In this document: positions 16,095 to 21,332 of the stretch, in pieces
How the letters are laid out: every line of letters begins with the position of its first letter
Position numbering within the stretch: position 1 is the stretch's first letter
DNA from: a virus
Direction: 5' to 3' (one strand)
Length of the DNA: 24,185 nt
Virus record (IMG/VR): IMGVR_UViG_3300050016_000072
Location: 1-24,185 of that record
The notes under the pieces: model-generated
Told to the model about the DNA's origin: nothing
Seen by the model: only the letters and a program-made list of their open reading frames with translations
Database searches by the model: none
Position numbers and translations under genes: made by a program

Positions 16095-16639
16095 GCCTGC
16101 TGAGCGTCACAGACCTGGACGCGTTCAAAGCCAAGCCTGTCGCCGCCGCCTACGCCCCGAACCTGCGGACGTTCTACTCGCCGATCGACAACGTCCACAA
16201 CGCACTGAAAGCCGTCATCGCAAGCGCCCAACAATCAATTGTGGTCGCGATGTACGGGTTCGATGACGACGAGCTGGCCGCGCTGCTCGACACCGCGTTG
16301 AAGGACCCGACCATGTTCGTGCAGATCAGCCTGGACAAGTCCCAGGCCGGCGGTGTCCACGAGCGGGCGATCCTGGCGAAGTACTCCCATGAGATGACAG
16401 GCAACTCCGTTGCGATCGGTACCAGTGAGCGTGGCGCGATCATGCATCGCAAGCTGGTCATCGTCGACGGTGTGTGGCGGATCAGCGGGTCGACGAACTG
16501 GTCGACCAGCGGTGAGTCCCTGCAGGACAACGAGGCCACGATCCTGCTCGACCCGGTCGCTTGCGCTGAGGCGCGCACCGTCCTGGACATCGAGCACACG
16601 AAGATGCTCGCCGCGATGCTCAAAGCGCTCGCCCCCTGA
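16091..16639 (+). CDS. Single-HKD phospholipase D / Nuc-like protein
   Basis: The 182-residue protein contains one complete HKD motif. After IMHRKLVIVDGVWRISGSTN the residues His119, Lys121 and Asp126 match HxK(x)4D, followed by GSTNWS with Ser133 and Asn136 at the expected positions. The preceding part (DNVHNALKAVIASAQQSIVV, then AMYGFDDDELAALLD) fits the first half of the Nuc/PLD fold. Single-HKD proteins of this size act as dimers; known members are nucleases or phosphodiesterases. The N-terminus lacks a signal peptide, so a cytoplasmic role is likely. ATG 16091 overlaps the upstream stop (ATGA); GTG 16082 is an alternative. Such a gene between tail and endolysin genes is unusual: it may cut DNA or phospholipid, and which cannot be told. 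Confidence 0.85.
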   Translation: MSLLSVTDLDAFKAKPVAAAYAPNLRTFYSPIDNVHNALKAVIASAQQSIVVAMYGFDDDELAALLDTALKDPTMFVQISLDKSQAGGVHERAILAKYSHEMTGNSVAIGTSERGAIMHRKLVIVDGVWRISGSTNWSTSGESLQDNEATILLDPVACAEARTVLDIEHTKMLAAMLKALAP

Positions 16640-16707
16640 ACGCTGGCCGCCGGTGTGCCCTCCTGTAACCGCCGGCGGCCGGCCCGAACCAAATGGAAGG
16701 CACGCTG

Positions 16708-17484
16708 ATGACCAGACCACTGCTGGTCGACTACTCGTTCACTGTCCCCACGCCTGCCGCGATCCGGGCAGCCGGGTACTCCGGGGTCATCAGGTACCTG
16801 AGCCCCGACCCGGGCAAGAACCTAAGCCCTCACGAGCGTGACGGACTACTCGAGGCCGGACTGAGCATCACCCTGGTCTGGGAGTCCACCGGTGGACGCG
16901 CCGGGCAAGGCCAGGCCGCGGGCGCCGTCGACGCGCACGCGGCAGAGAAGCAGGCCAGCACACTCGGATACCCCGGCACGTGCCCCCTGTTCTACGCCGA
17001 CGACTCCGGGCAGTTGAACGCCGCCGCCATAGCGCCGTACTTCGACGGGGTCGAGTCAGCGACCACGTACCCGGTCGGCATCTACGGGTCCCTCGCCGTC
17101 ATCCAGGGCATCAAAGTGCCCTGGAAGTGGCAGACGTCAGCGTGGTCCGGTGTCGACAGGCGCGGCAACGGCCTGGTTTCCCCGCAGGCGCACCTGTACC
17201 AGCGGGAACACCCGACAGTGGCCCACCCGCTGGCCGGGACCGACGAGAACGTTGTCTTGCTCGACTTCCCCAGGTGGGCAGCAGCACTGCCCGCCCCGCC
17301 ACCCGCACCATCGGAGGACACCATGCTCGTGATCGTGCACGCCACCCCGCCTCAGCCGGCCCACTGGTTGTCCGACGGCCTCACCAAGCGGGTGATCACG
17401 TCCACCGCAGCGGAGGCGGCCTGGATCGCCGCGGGCGTCCCGATCGTCGTGCTGCCTCAAGCTGAGATCGACGCGATCGAGTGA
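16708..17484 (+). CDS. Endolysin, DUF1906 glycoside hydrolase-like
   Basis: This is probably the muralytic enzyme released at lysis. Residues 4-190 match the DUF1906 (glycoside hydrolase-like, GH25-related barrel) family: LLVDYSFTVPTP with Asp8, GVIRYLSPDPGKNLS, then SITLVWEST (Glu59), FYADDS (Asp98, Asp99), YPVGIYGS, WQTSAWSG and LLDFPRW (Asp186). After a Pro-rich linker (195-203) comes a small C-terminal region of about 55 residues, perhaps a wall-binding module. There is no signal peptide, so release would depend on a holin. ATG 16708 follows GGAAGG (16695-16700) with 7 bases; ATG 16693 is in frame but lacks a site. Good family fit; catalytic residues are inferred from the barrel fold. Confidence 0.85.
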   Translation: MTRPLLVDYSFTVPTPAAIRAAGYSGVIRYLSPDPGKNLSPHERDGLLEAGLSITLVWESTGGRAGQGQAAGAVDAHAAEKQASTLGYPGTCPLFYADDSGQLNAAAIAPYFDGVESATTYPVGIYGSLAVIQGIKVPWKWQTSAWSGVDRRGNGLVSPQAHLYQREHPTVAHPLAGTDENVVLLDFPRWAAALPAPPPAPSEDTMLVIVHATPPQPAHWLSDGLTKRVITSTAAEAAWIAAGVPIVVLPQAEIDAIE

Positions 17485-17500
17485 GCACGGTCGTGACCTA

Positions 17501-17692
17501 GTGGCGATCAGCGTGGGTGAGGTTCACAGGCGGCCCGACGGCAGGTACGTCGTCACCATCCTGCGTGACGGCTCACGGCAGCTGGGTCACGAGTCGTCGG
17601 AGCCGTGCTGCACCGCAGGGCACGACACCGGCGGGGACGCTCACAGGCACGGCCGCGGCCTGGTCTGGTCCTACAGCCGGCTTCGACCGTGA
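17501..17692 (+). CDS. Hypothetical protein, 63 aa
   Basis: GTG 17501 opens a 63-residue frame just after the endolysin, with only a weak ribosome site. The product starts MAISVGEVHRRPDGRYVVTI and continues with LRDGSRQLGHESSEPCC, then a His/Gly-rich end. The beginning reads like a compact beta domain (strand-DGR-strand). The vicinal Cys-Cys and several His could bind a metal but are too few to define a motif. No family recognised. It is the last candidate gene before the terminator stem at 17707, which supports it as part of the late operon. Confidence 0.5.
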   Translation: MAISVGEVHRRPDGRYVVTILRDGSRQLGHESSEPCCTAGHDTGGDAHRHGRGLVWSYSRLRP

Positions 17693-17706
17693 ACGAGCGG
17701 GAGCGG

Positions 17707-17748
17707 CGCGAGGCGCGTCTTCGCTCGAGGGAAAAGACGCGCCTCGCG
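17707..17748 (+). terminator. Late-operon stem-loop terminator
   Basis: CGCGAGGCGCGTCTT (17707-17721) is perfectly complementary to AAGACGCGCCTCGCG (17734-17748): a 15-bp stem with a 12-base loop, directly downstream of the lysis genes. It is one of the strongest stem-loops in the window and should terminate the long late transcript. The following bases contain no T-run. Its perfect symmetry inside an otherwise open reading frame is the reason I do not extend the next gene upstream to the GTG at 17690. Confidence 0.85.
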
Positions 17749-17811
17749 TGCGCTGAGTGGTTCAGCACCCATCCACAGCGTCGTTACCAGCCAACAATAT
17801 TGAGGAGCACC

Positions 17812-18228
17812 ATGAACATGACTCAGGTGGCACCGTTCCCCGTGGTACTGGCCGACCTGGTGAAGGCGCTGGCGTACAAGGCTCACTGGGAGTTCACGCT
17901 GGAGGAGCTCGACCGCGGCCAGGGCAGCAACGGCCTGACCCTGAGCATTCTCATCCAGACACCGGATGCCTACCATCCTGAGATCCCGCGGTGCGTCGTC
18001 CACTACTTCCCGGTCCCGCCGGCCGCGTACGACGTCCGCAGCTGGCAGCACTGGCTGCTCGAGCAGGTCCTGCTCGTCGAGCGCCACGAGGCTTGCGAGT
18101 TTTTCCAGCTCGATGGCGTCCGCCCCTACGCGCCGAGCCACGGGTTCGCCCAGGACCCATACCTGATCCGGGAGCTGGGCACCGAGCAGGACCAGAAGAC
18201 GTCGTTCCGCAACGAGGTGCGGCCATGA
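17812..18228 (+). CDS. Hypothetical protein, 138 aa
   Basis: ATG 17812 follows GAGGAG (17802-17807) with a 4-base spacer; the in-frame ATG 17818 is 10 bases away from it and is possible. The product is a mixed alpha/beta protein with aromatic-rich motifs: ALAYKAHWEFTLEELDRGQ (about 21-39), NGLTLSILIQTPDAYHPE, CVVHYFPVPPAAYDVRSW and HWLLEQVLLVERHEACEFF. There is no membrane segment. I do not recognise a family. It is the first of three overlapping genes after the late terminator and must have its own promoter, which I cannot locate, or be reached by read-through. Confidence 0.65.
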   Translation: MNMTQVAPFPVVLADLVKALAYKAHWEFTLEELDRGQGSNGLTLSILIQTPDAYHPEIPRCVVHYFPVPPAAYDVRSWQHWLLEQVLLVERHEACEFFQLDGVRPYAPSHGFAQDPYLIRELGTEQDQKTSFRNEVRP

Positions 18229-18473
18229 TCTGGGCCAATCACTCGTTCGCCAAGCGGGGTCTGAACGTCCTCGATGAGAACGGGAACGAGGGCTGCGCAC
18301 ACTGCGGCAGACCCCGCGACGTCCACCCCGATGGCCGGCCGGCCATCCTTGGTTACTTCGTGGGCATGGATGACCGGTACCTGCCCCCGTGCTGGTGCCA
18401 GCGTCCGACGACCGGCGGTTGCCCGGCGCATCCCAGCTGGAACAAGGACACCGGCTCGAAGGTCGGCACCTGA
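18225..18473 (+). CDS. Small Cys-rich, probably zinc-binding protein, 82 aa
   Basis: ATG 18225 overlaps the upstream stop (ATGA). The product contains CAHCGRP (a CxxC knuckle, near residues 24-30), CWC near 56-58 and a further Cys in GGCPAHPSW near 65. These Cys and nearby His could hold a zinc. The rest is polar (VLDENGNEGC, DVHPDGRPAILGYFVG). Proteins with a CxxC-GRP start of this kind occur in actinophages, but I cannot attach a function. The short overlap with both neighbours argues for coupled translation. No promoter or terminator lies within. Confidence 0.6.
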   Translation: MIWANHSFAKRGLNVLDENGNEGCAHCGRPRDVHPDGRPAILGYFVGMDDRYLPPCWCQRPTTGGCPAHPSWNKDTGSKVGT

Positions 18474-18670
18474 TGACCGACCAGTCGCCCGGCGCCGACT
18501 GGACACCGCCCGCCACGGTCGGCGGCACGTGGGCCCGCGTCAGGGAGGACGGCATCTTCGAGACCTGGCCGGCTCCTGACTTCACGCGGTGCGAGACCGT
18601 GTTCTCGGACCGCGTCAAGGCGCTGCTCGGGACTACCTATTGGGCGGGCAATCGCACCGTTCGCACCTGA
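18473..18670 (+). CDS. Hypothetical protein, 65 aa
   Basis: ATG 18473 overlaps the previous TGA (TGATG). The product (MTDQSPGADWTPPATVGGTW, then ARVREDGIFETWPAPDFTRC and a short basic end) is polar and Trp/Pro-rich, with no membrane segment or motif I recognise. The coupling with two upstream genes and the downstream stem-loop at 18693-18737 support it as the last gene of a three-gene unit. The function is unknown. Confidence 0.55.
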   Translation: MTDQSPGADWTPPATVGGTWARVREDGIFETWPAPDFTRCETVFSDRVKALLGTTYWAGNRTVRT

Positions 18671-18692
18671 CCCAACAAGTGTGCACAGTTGT

Positions 18693-18737
18693 CACCTGGT
18701 CCCGGGCTTCACGGCAGGAGTTCACCGGGGCCAGGTG
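18693..18737. terminator. Convergent stem-loop between 18670(+) and 18803(-)
   Basis: CACCTGGTCCCGG (18693-18705) pairs with CCGGGGCCAGGTG (18725-18737): 13 bp with a single G-T wobble and a 19-base loop. It lies between the end of a plus-strand unit and the end of the minus-strand Rpf-like gene, so it is likely a bidirectional terminator. No T-run is visible on either side. A TTGACA hexamer (18755-18760) is near but has no matching -10 at a good distance. Confidence 0.6.
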
Positions 18738-18802
18738 GCGTGACCTACACGAACTTGACAGGTCCCCGACACATGTAAAGGCGTTGCGGTCTTTCTTACA
18801 CG

Positions 18803-19384
18803 TCACCGGTAGATGGTGTTGAGCCACGACTGGATCGCGCGTGTCGTGACTGGCCCGACGACACCGTCAGCGGTGACATGCAACCGGTGCTGCCAGGCGA
18901 TGACAGCGGACCGGGTGGACAGGTTCATCCGGGCCCGGTTCATCTCAGCCCTGGTCAGTGGGCCGAGGATCCCGTCGACGGCGAGCCGGCCCGTGATGGG
19001 GGCCCGGACACCGGAGCGGGACACGGTGACCGGGACGTAGACGTTGCCGCCGCCGTTGGCCCGGGTCAGCCCGCCGCGGGGACCGCACACGGGCCACGCA
19101 CCTGGTCCTTGCCCGACGAGCACGCGTTGGGCAATGGTGATCTGGGCAGCGCGGGATGCACCATTGGCGTTGAAGGAGTACACGCCACCTCCATAGCCCT
19201 GCCAGGTCTGGTGGGTGAACTGGAGCCCGCCGTAGAAACCGTTGCCGGTGTTGATGGCCCAGTTCCCACCGGACTCGCATGCGGCGACGGCGTCCCACAC
19301 GGACGCGGCCTGCGCGACAGCGGGAGCGATGGTGAGGGTGGCGGCGAGCGCTACCGCGGCGGTGACTGCGAGTCGAGTGAACAT
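18803..19384 (-). CDS. Secreted Rpf-like transglycosylase with peptidoglycan-binding domain
   Basis: This is a peptidoglycan-cleaving enzyme exported by the cell. Residues 1-27 form a signal peptide (MFTRLAVTAAVALAATLTIA, then a cut near AQA-A). Residues 28-101 match the resuscitation-promoting factor (Rpf, transglycosylase-like) domain: VWDAVAACESGGNWAINTGN, with the probable catalytic Glu37, FYGGLQFTHQTWQGYGG, and a probable Cys36-Cys100 disulphide. The C-terminal part (125-193) has two DG..GP.T motifs (VDGILGPLTRAEMN and ADGVVGPVTTRAIQSWL), the mark of a PG-binding domain of type 1. ATG 19384 has a GGTGGA-like site on the minus strand. It is transcribed away from the holin. Possible roles are a lysogeny-conferred wall enzyme, a second lysin or an entry factor. 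Confidence 0.9.
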   Translation of the reverse strand: MFTRLAVTAAVALAATLTIAPAVAQAASVWDAVAACESGGNWAINTGNGFYGGLQFTHQTWQGYGGGVYSFNANGASRAAQITIAQRVLVGQGPGAWPVCGPRGGLTRANGGGNVYVPVTVSRSGVRAPITGRLAVDGILGPLTRAEMNRARMNLSTRSAVIAWQHRLHVTADGVVGPVTTRAIQSWLNTIYR

Positions 19385-19507
19385 GCTTCCACCGTCGCCT
19401 GCCCGCTGAGCACGGGTGGTCGCTTCGAGGGTCGTCCCGGCTGAAGCGCCGCCGACTCCGGCCGAACACCGAAGGACATACCGGTCTTACCCAACGAGGA
19501 GGACGCC
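19385..19507. promoter_or_regulatory. Divergent intergenic region between Rpf-like gene and holin
   Basis: The 123-base gap separates the starts of the minus-strand Rpf-like gene and the plus-strand holin, so it must hold at least two expression starts. A GAGGAGG ribosome site (near 19496-19502) serves the holin and a GGTGGA site serves the Rpf gene. I see no convincing -10/-35 pair; an ACCGGT palindrome near 19481-19486 lies ahead of the holin site. Assignment as a bidirectional promoter region is from gene layout alone. Confidence 0.45.
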
Positions 19508-19960
19508 ATGAGCACCAACGGCCCCGTCGAGACGAAGGTTTACGCCGCCCTGGTGGGTGGGGTCGGCGGTGGTGCTATCGGATCGTTCCTCCTCTGGCTG
19601 CTGGGTATCACCGTGTGGCACGTGTCCAATGCGGCGACTGCAGCTGGCGCCGCGGCCGCGGCTGTGCCTCCGCCTGTGGCGTATCTCCTCCAGTGGGGTC
19701 TGCCCGGCGCCCTCGCCTGGGGCGCGGCATGGCTCGCGCCGCACACCGCGCGACCCGACCTCGCGGTCCCCACGGTCCCCACGGTCCCCACGGTCACCGT
19801 GTTTGGCCCACCAGGTGCTGCCGGTGTGCCAGTGCCGGTGAGCCTGACGCAGACCTTGACAGCTGACCAGGTCCTCCTCAAGGCGGCTGCAGCTGAGGCA
19901 CCGGACCCGACGCCGGTCACCACCCGGACAGACACCCCACCAACATCCCAGTCCCACTAG
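19508..19960 (+). CDS. Holin, two transmembrane helices
   Basis: This is probably the membrane-pore protein that times lysis. The 150-residue product begins PVETKVYAALVGGVGGGAIG, with a first helix about 12-36 (ending LLWLLGITVW) and a second about 55-76 (VAYLLQWGLPGALAWGAAWL) followed by APHTARPDL. This is a familiar arrangement for actinophage holins (class II-like, charged ends). The C-terminal 75 residues are Pro/Thr/Ala-rich and cytoplasmic in a usual N-in/C-in topology, with a VPT triple repeat (about residues 87-95). A GAGGAGG site precedes ATG 19508. It is separated from the endolysin by over 2 kb, but an Rpf-like enzyme is divergent and adjacent. Confidence 0.75.
   Translation: MSTNGPVETKVYAALVGGVGGGAIGSFLLWLLGITVWHVSNAATAAGAAAAAVPPPVAYLLQWGLPGALAWGAAWLAPHTARPDLAVPTVPTVPTVTVFGPPGAAGVPVPVSLTQTLTADQVLLKAAAAEAPDPTPVTTRTDTPPTSQSH
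19765..19791 (+). repeat. Tandem 9-bp repeat, 3 copies, in holin gene
   Basis: GGTCCCCAC occurs three times in tandem (19765-19773, 19774-19782, 19783-19791), followed by a diverged partial copy. It encodes the VPT triple repeat in the holin C-terminal tail. Because the unit is a multiple of 3, copy number could change by slippage without breaking the frame. Confidence 0.9.
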
Positions 19961-19989
19961 CCTGGGATCCGGCCCATGGCGAGCCCAGG

Positions 19990-20025
19990 AACGCCCCCAA
20001 CCCGCACGCTCGGGTTGGGGGCGTT
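19990..20025. terminator. Intrinsic terminator between convergent genes
   Basis: AACGCCCCCAACCCG (19990-20004) and CGGGTTGGGGGCGTT (20011-20025) are perfect complements: 15 bp with a 6-base loop CACGCT. The stem ends in TTT on the plus side, and its left arm begins with AA, giving a short T-run for minus transcripts as well. It lies after the holin and before the end of the minus-strand gene at 20035, so it can terminate both. It is the most canonical terminator in the window. Confidence 0.9.
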
Positions 20026-20034
20026 TCCGTGCGT

Positions 20035-20487
20035 CTACGGGAGGGCAGCCCGGCACACCTGCGCGGCCGCGGCCATCGGCGCAGAGAGACTGTTCATGGT
20101 CTTGGTAAGGCCGTTCTCCGCTGCAACGATCTGAGCGCTCAAGGCGCTCATGTCCCCGGTAGTACCAACCTGGGTGAAGGCCGTCCCTAACGCCGTGTGC
20201 TCGGTCCCTACGGCGACCATGAACTTGGCGGCCAGGTCCAGTGCGGTCCCGCACTCGGGCGGCGCCGACGTCACAGTCGTGGTGACGGCCGGGACAGGAG
20301 CCGCCGCAGCCACAGGAGCCGCGGTCGGCGCGCCAGTACCTGTCGCACCTGCAGCTCCCGCGATAGCCCCGACGAGAAAGAAGAGCGCCGCGACGGGCGG
20401 CAGGATGAAACGCTTCTTCGCGAACCACCGCCGGGCCGGTTTGGCCGAGACGGGTGCGGGTGCTGTGTTAATTGTGGGTGTGGTCAT
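20035..20487 (-). CDS. Membrane-anchored protein, possible superinfection factor
   Basis: The 150-residue product starts at ATG 20487, preceded by GGAGGG on the minus strand with a 7-base spacer; ATG 20502 is in frame but lies upstream of the site. Residues 18-26 are basic (ARRWFAKKR), residues 28-50 form a membrane helix (ILPPVAALFFLVGAIAGAAG), then an Ala/Pro/Thr-rich linker leads to a helical outer domain (79-150) with Cys79 and Cys145, which may pair. It has the form of a small exported and anchored protein. It sits alone between terminators, typical of a lysogeny-expressed accessory gene (moron). A role in blocking superinfection is plausible but only inferred. Confidence 0.65.
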   Translation of the reverse strand: MTTPTINTAPAPVSAKPARRWFAKKRFILPPVAALFFLVGAIAGAAGATGTGAPTAAPVAAAAPVPAVTTTVTSAPPECGTALDLAAKFMVAVGTEHTALGTAFTQVGTTGDMSALSAQIVAAENGLTKTMNSLSAPMAAAAQVCRAALP

Positions 20488-20527
20488 GTTTGTGCCCTCC
20501 AAGGCTTATTCAATGGAACATAACCCG

Positions 20528-20544
20528 GCACCCGAAGATGGTGC
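20528..20544 (-). terminator. Weak hairpin after the integrase operon
   Basis: GCACC (20528-20532) pairs with GGTGC (20540-20544) around a 7-base loop, just past the end of the last gene of the minus-strand unit (20570). Five pairs are few, so it may be a weak terminator, or chance; expression could continue into the next gene at 20487. Confidence 0.3.
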
Positions 20545-20569
20545 AGGTGTTTGGTCGAGGTCGACCCGT

Positions 20570-20794
20570 TCAGCTAACCGCAGCCCACCGAACGGCTTCA
20601 GCCTCGACGTCGGCCCACGCATAGGTCGCCGTCAGGTACTCGGTGACTCGTGACCGTTCGTCCTCGGGGAGCGCCAGGAGCAACCGCCACATCCCGACGA
20701 CGTGCTCGAGCAGCTCCGGGTGGTCGTGCAGTGCAGCCTTGGTCATCGGGTTCCCCTCGGTGGGGTCGTCCTGGTCTTCAGTAGGTGCGGTCAT
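20570..20794 (-). CDS. Hypothetical protein, 74 aa
   Basis: ATG 20794 overlaps the upstream stop on the minus strand (ATGA), so coupled translation makes it the preferred start. A second in-frame ATG at 20746 has GAGGGG 6 bases upstream and gives 58 residues. The product has an acidic N-terminus (MTAPTEDQDDPTEGNP) and then an amphipathic helical part: LHDHPELLEHVVGMWRLLLA and PEDERSRVTEYLTATYAWAD. No motif is recognised. It is the final gene of the repressor-integrase unit and would be expressed in the lysogen if transcription runs through. Confidence 0.6.
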   Translation of the reverse strand: MTAPTEDQDDPTEGNPMTKAALHDHPELLEHVVGMWRLLLALPEDERSRVTEYLTATYAWADVEAEAVRWAAVS

Positions 20795-21030
20795 GGCTGG
20801 ATCGTCTCCTGGTTGGTGCGGACGCTGAAGTGGGACAACGTGACTGGGCGGCCCGTTGCGGTCGCCACCTGCTGCGCGTACGGGCGCATGGACGCGATGC
20901 GGGCAAGGTCCGCGCCGACTAACGGCACGAAGCCGAGCTTGGGGATCAGTGCGCCCGCCACACCTTCGGTGCCGTCACTGTCGATGCAGGTGAACGCCCA
21001 GAGGCTGTCGATCCGGTACTGGCCCTTCAC
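20791..21030 (-). CDS. Hypothetical protein, 79 aa, phage family of unknown function
   Basis: The start is GTG 21030, which overlaps the previous TGA (GTGA). The product begins MKGQYRIDSLWAFTCIDSDG, contains a Gly-rich TEGVAGALIPKLGFVPLVGA and ends with a helix ARIASMRPYAQQVATATG followed by PVTLSHFSVR. I have the impression of a small protein family in actinobacterial prophages with the same layout (beta-hairpin, a central hydrophobic part, then SLRPIAQ and VTLVRFSVR), but have no function for it. It is smaller than, and coupled to, its neighbours in the integrase unit. Confidence 0.65.
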   Translation of the reverse strand: MKGQYRIDSLWAFTCIDSDGTEGVAGALIPKLGFVPLVGADLARIASMRPYAQQVATATGRPVTLSHFSVRTNQETIQP

Positions 21031-21332
21031 GGCGTGGCCCACCGCTGCTGCGCGGCCTGACGGGTGACCCCGGCAGCCTCCCCGATCGCCGCCCACGACG
21101 TGCCATACGTGGCACGCTGCCCCGTCACTGCGGCACGTATCCCCTCGTCGAGCAACCGGGCCGCCGTGAGCAGGTCCGTGAGGTCGCCCGGGTCACCGTC
21201 CGCGACCCGTCGGGTCCAAGCGGCGAGCATCCGGCCCATCATGGCCGCGTACTCCGGGTTCTCACGGTGCGCCCGCACCACTGTCAAGGTTGCCTTGACA
21301 GTGGAATCACGTCCAGCCAGGGGCACGGACAT
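21027..21332 (-). CDS. Helix-turn-helix protein, putative regulator
   Basis: The 101-residue product has a likely HTH near residues 78-98 (GTSWAAIGEAAGVTRQAAQQRW), a type widespread in actinobacterial DNA-binding proteins where W-A-x-I-G-x-A-x-G-V-T/S-R-Q-A-A is characteristic. Residues 1-70 are helical, possibly for dimerisation (ENPEYAAMMGRMLAAWTRRV, LTDLLTAARLLDEGI). ATG 21332 overlaps the integrase stop (TGATG). Its position within the repressor-integrase transcript suggests a role in switch or integration control. No partner or target can be seen. Confidence 0.7.
   Translation of the reverse strand: MSVPLAGRDSTVKATLTVVRAHRENPEYAAMMGRMLAAWTRRVADGDPGDLTDLLTAARLLDEGIRAAVTGQRATYGTSWAAIGEAAGVTRQAAQQRWATP

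Noticed and set aside
17605-17811. Upstream extension of the 138-residue gene, including GTG 17690.
   Set aside because: It crosses the perfect 15-bp terminator stem; GAGGAG before ATG 17812 gives a clear start.
18755-18760. TTGACA as the -35 of a plus-strand promoter.
   Set aside because: No acceptable -10 at 16-18 bases (TAAAGG is at 15), and it would drive transcription into the antisense of the Rpf-like gene.
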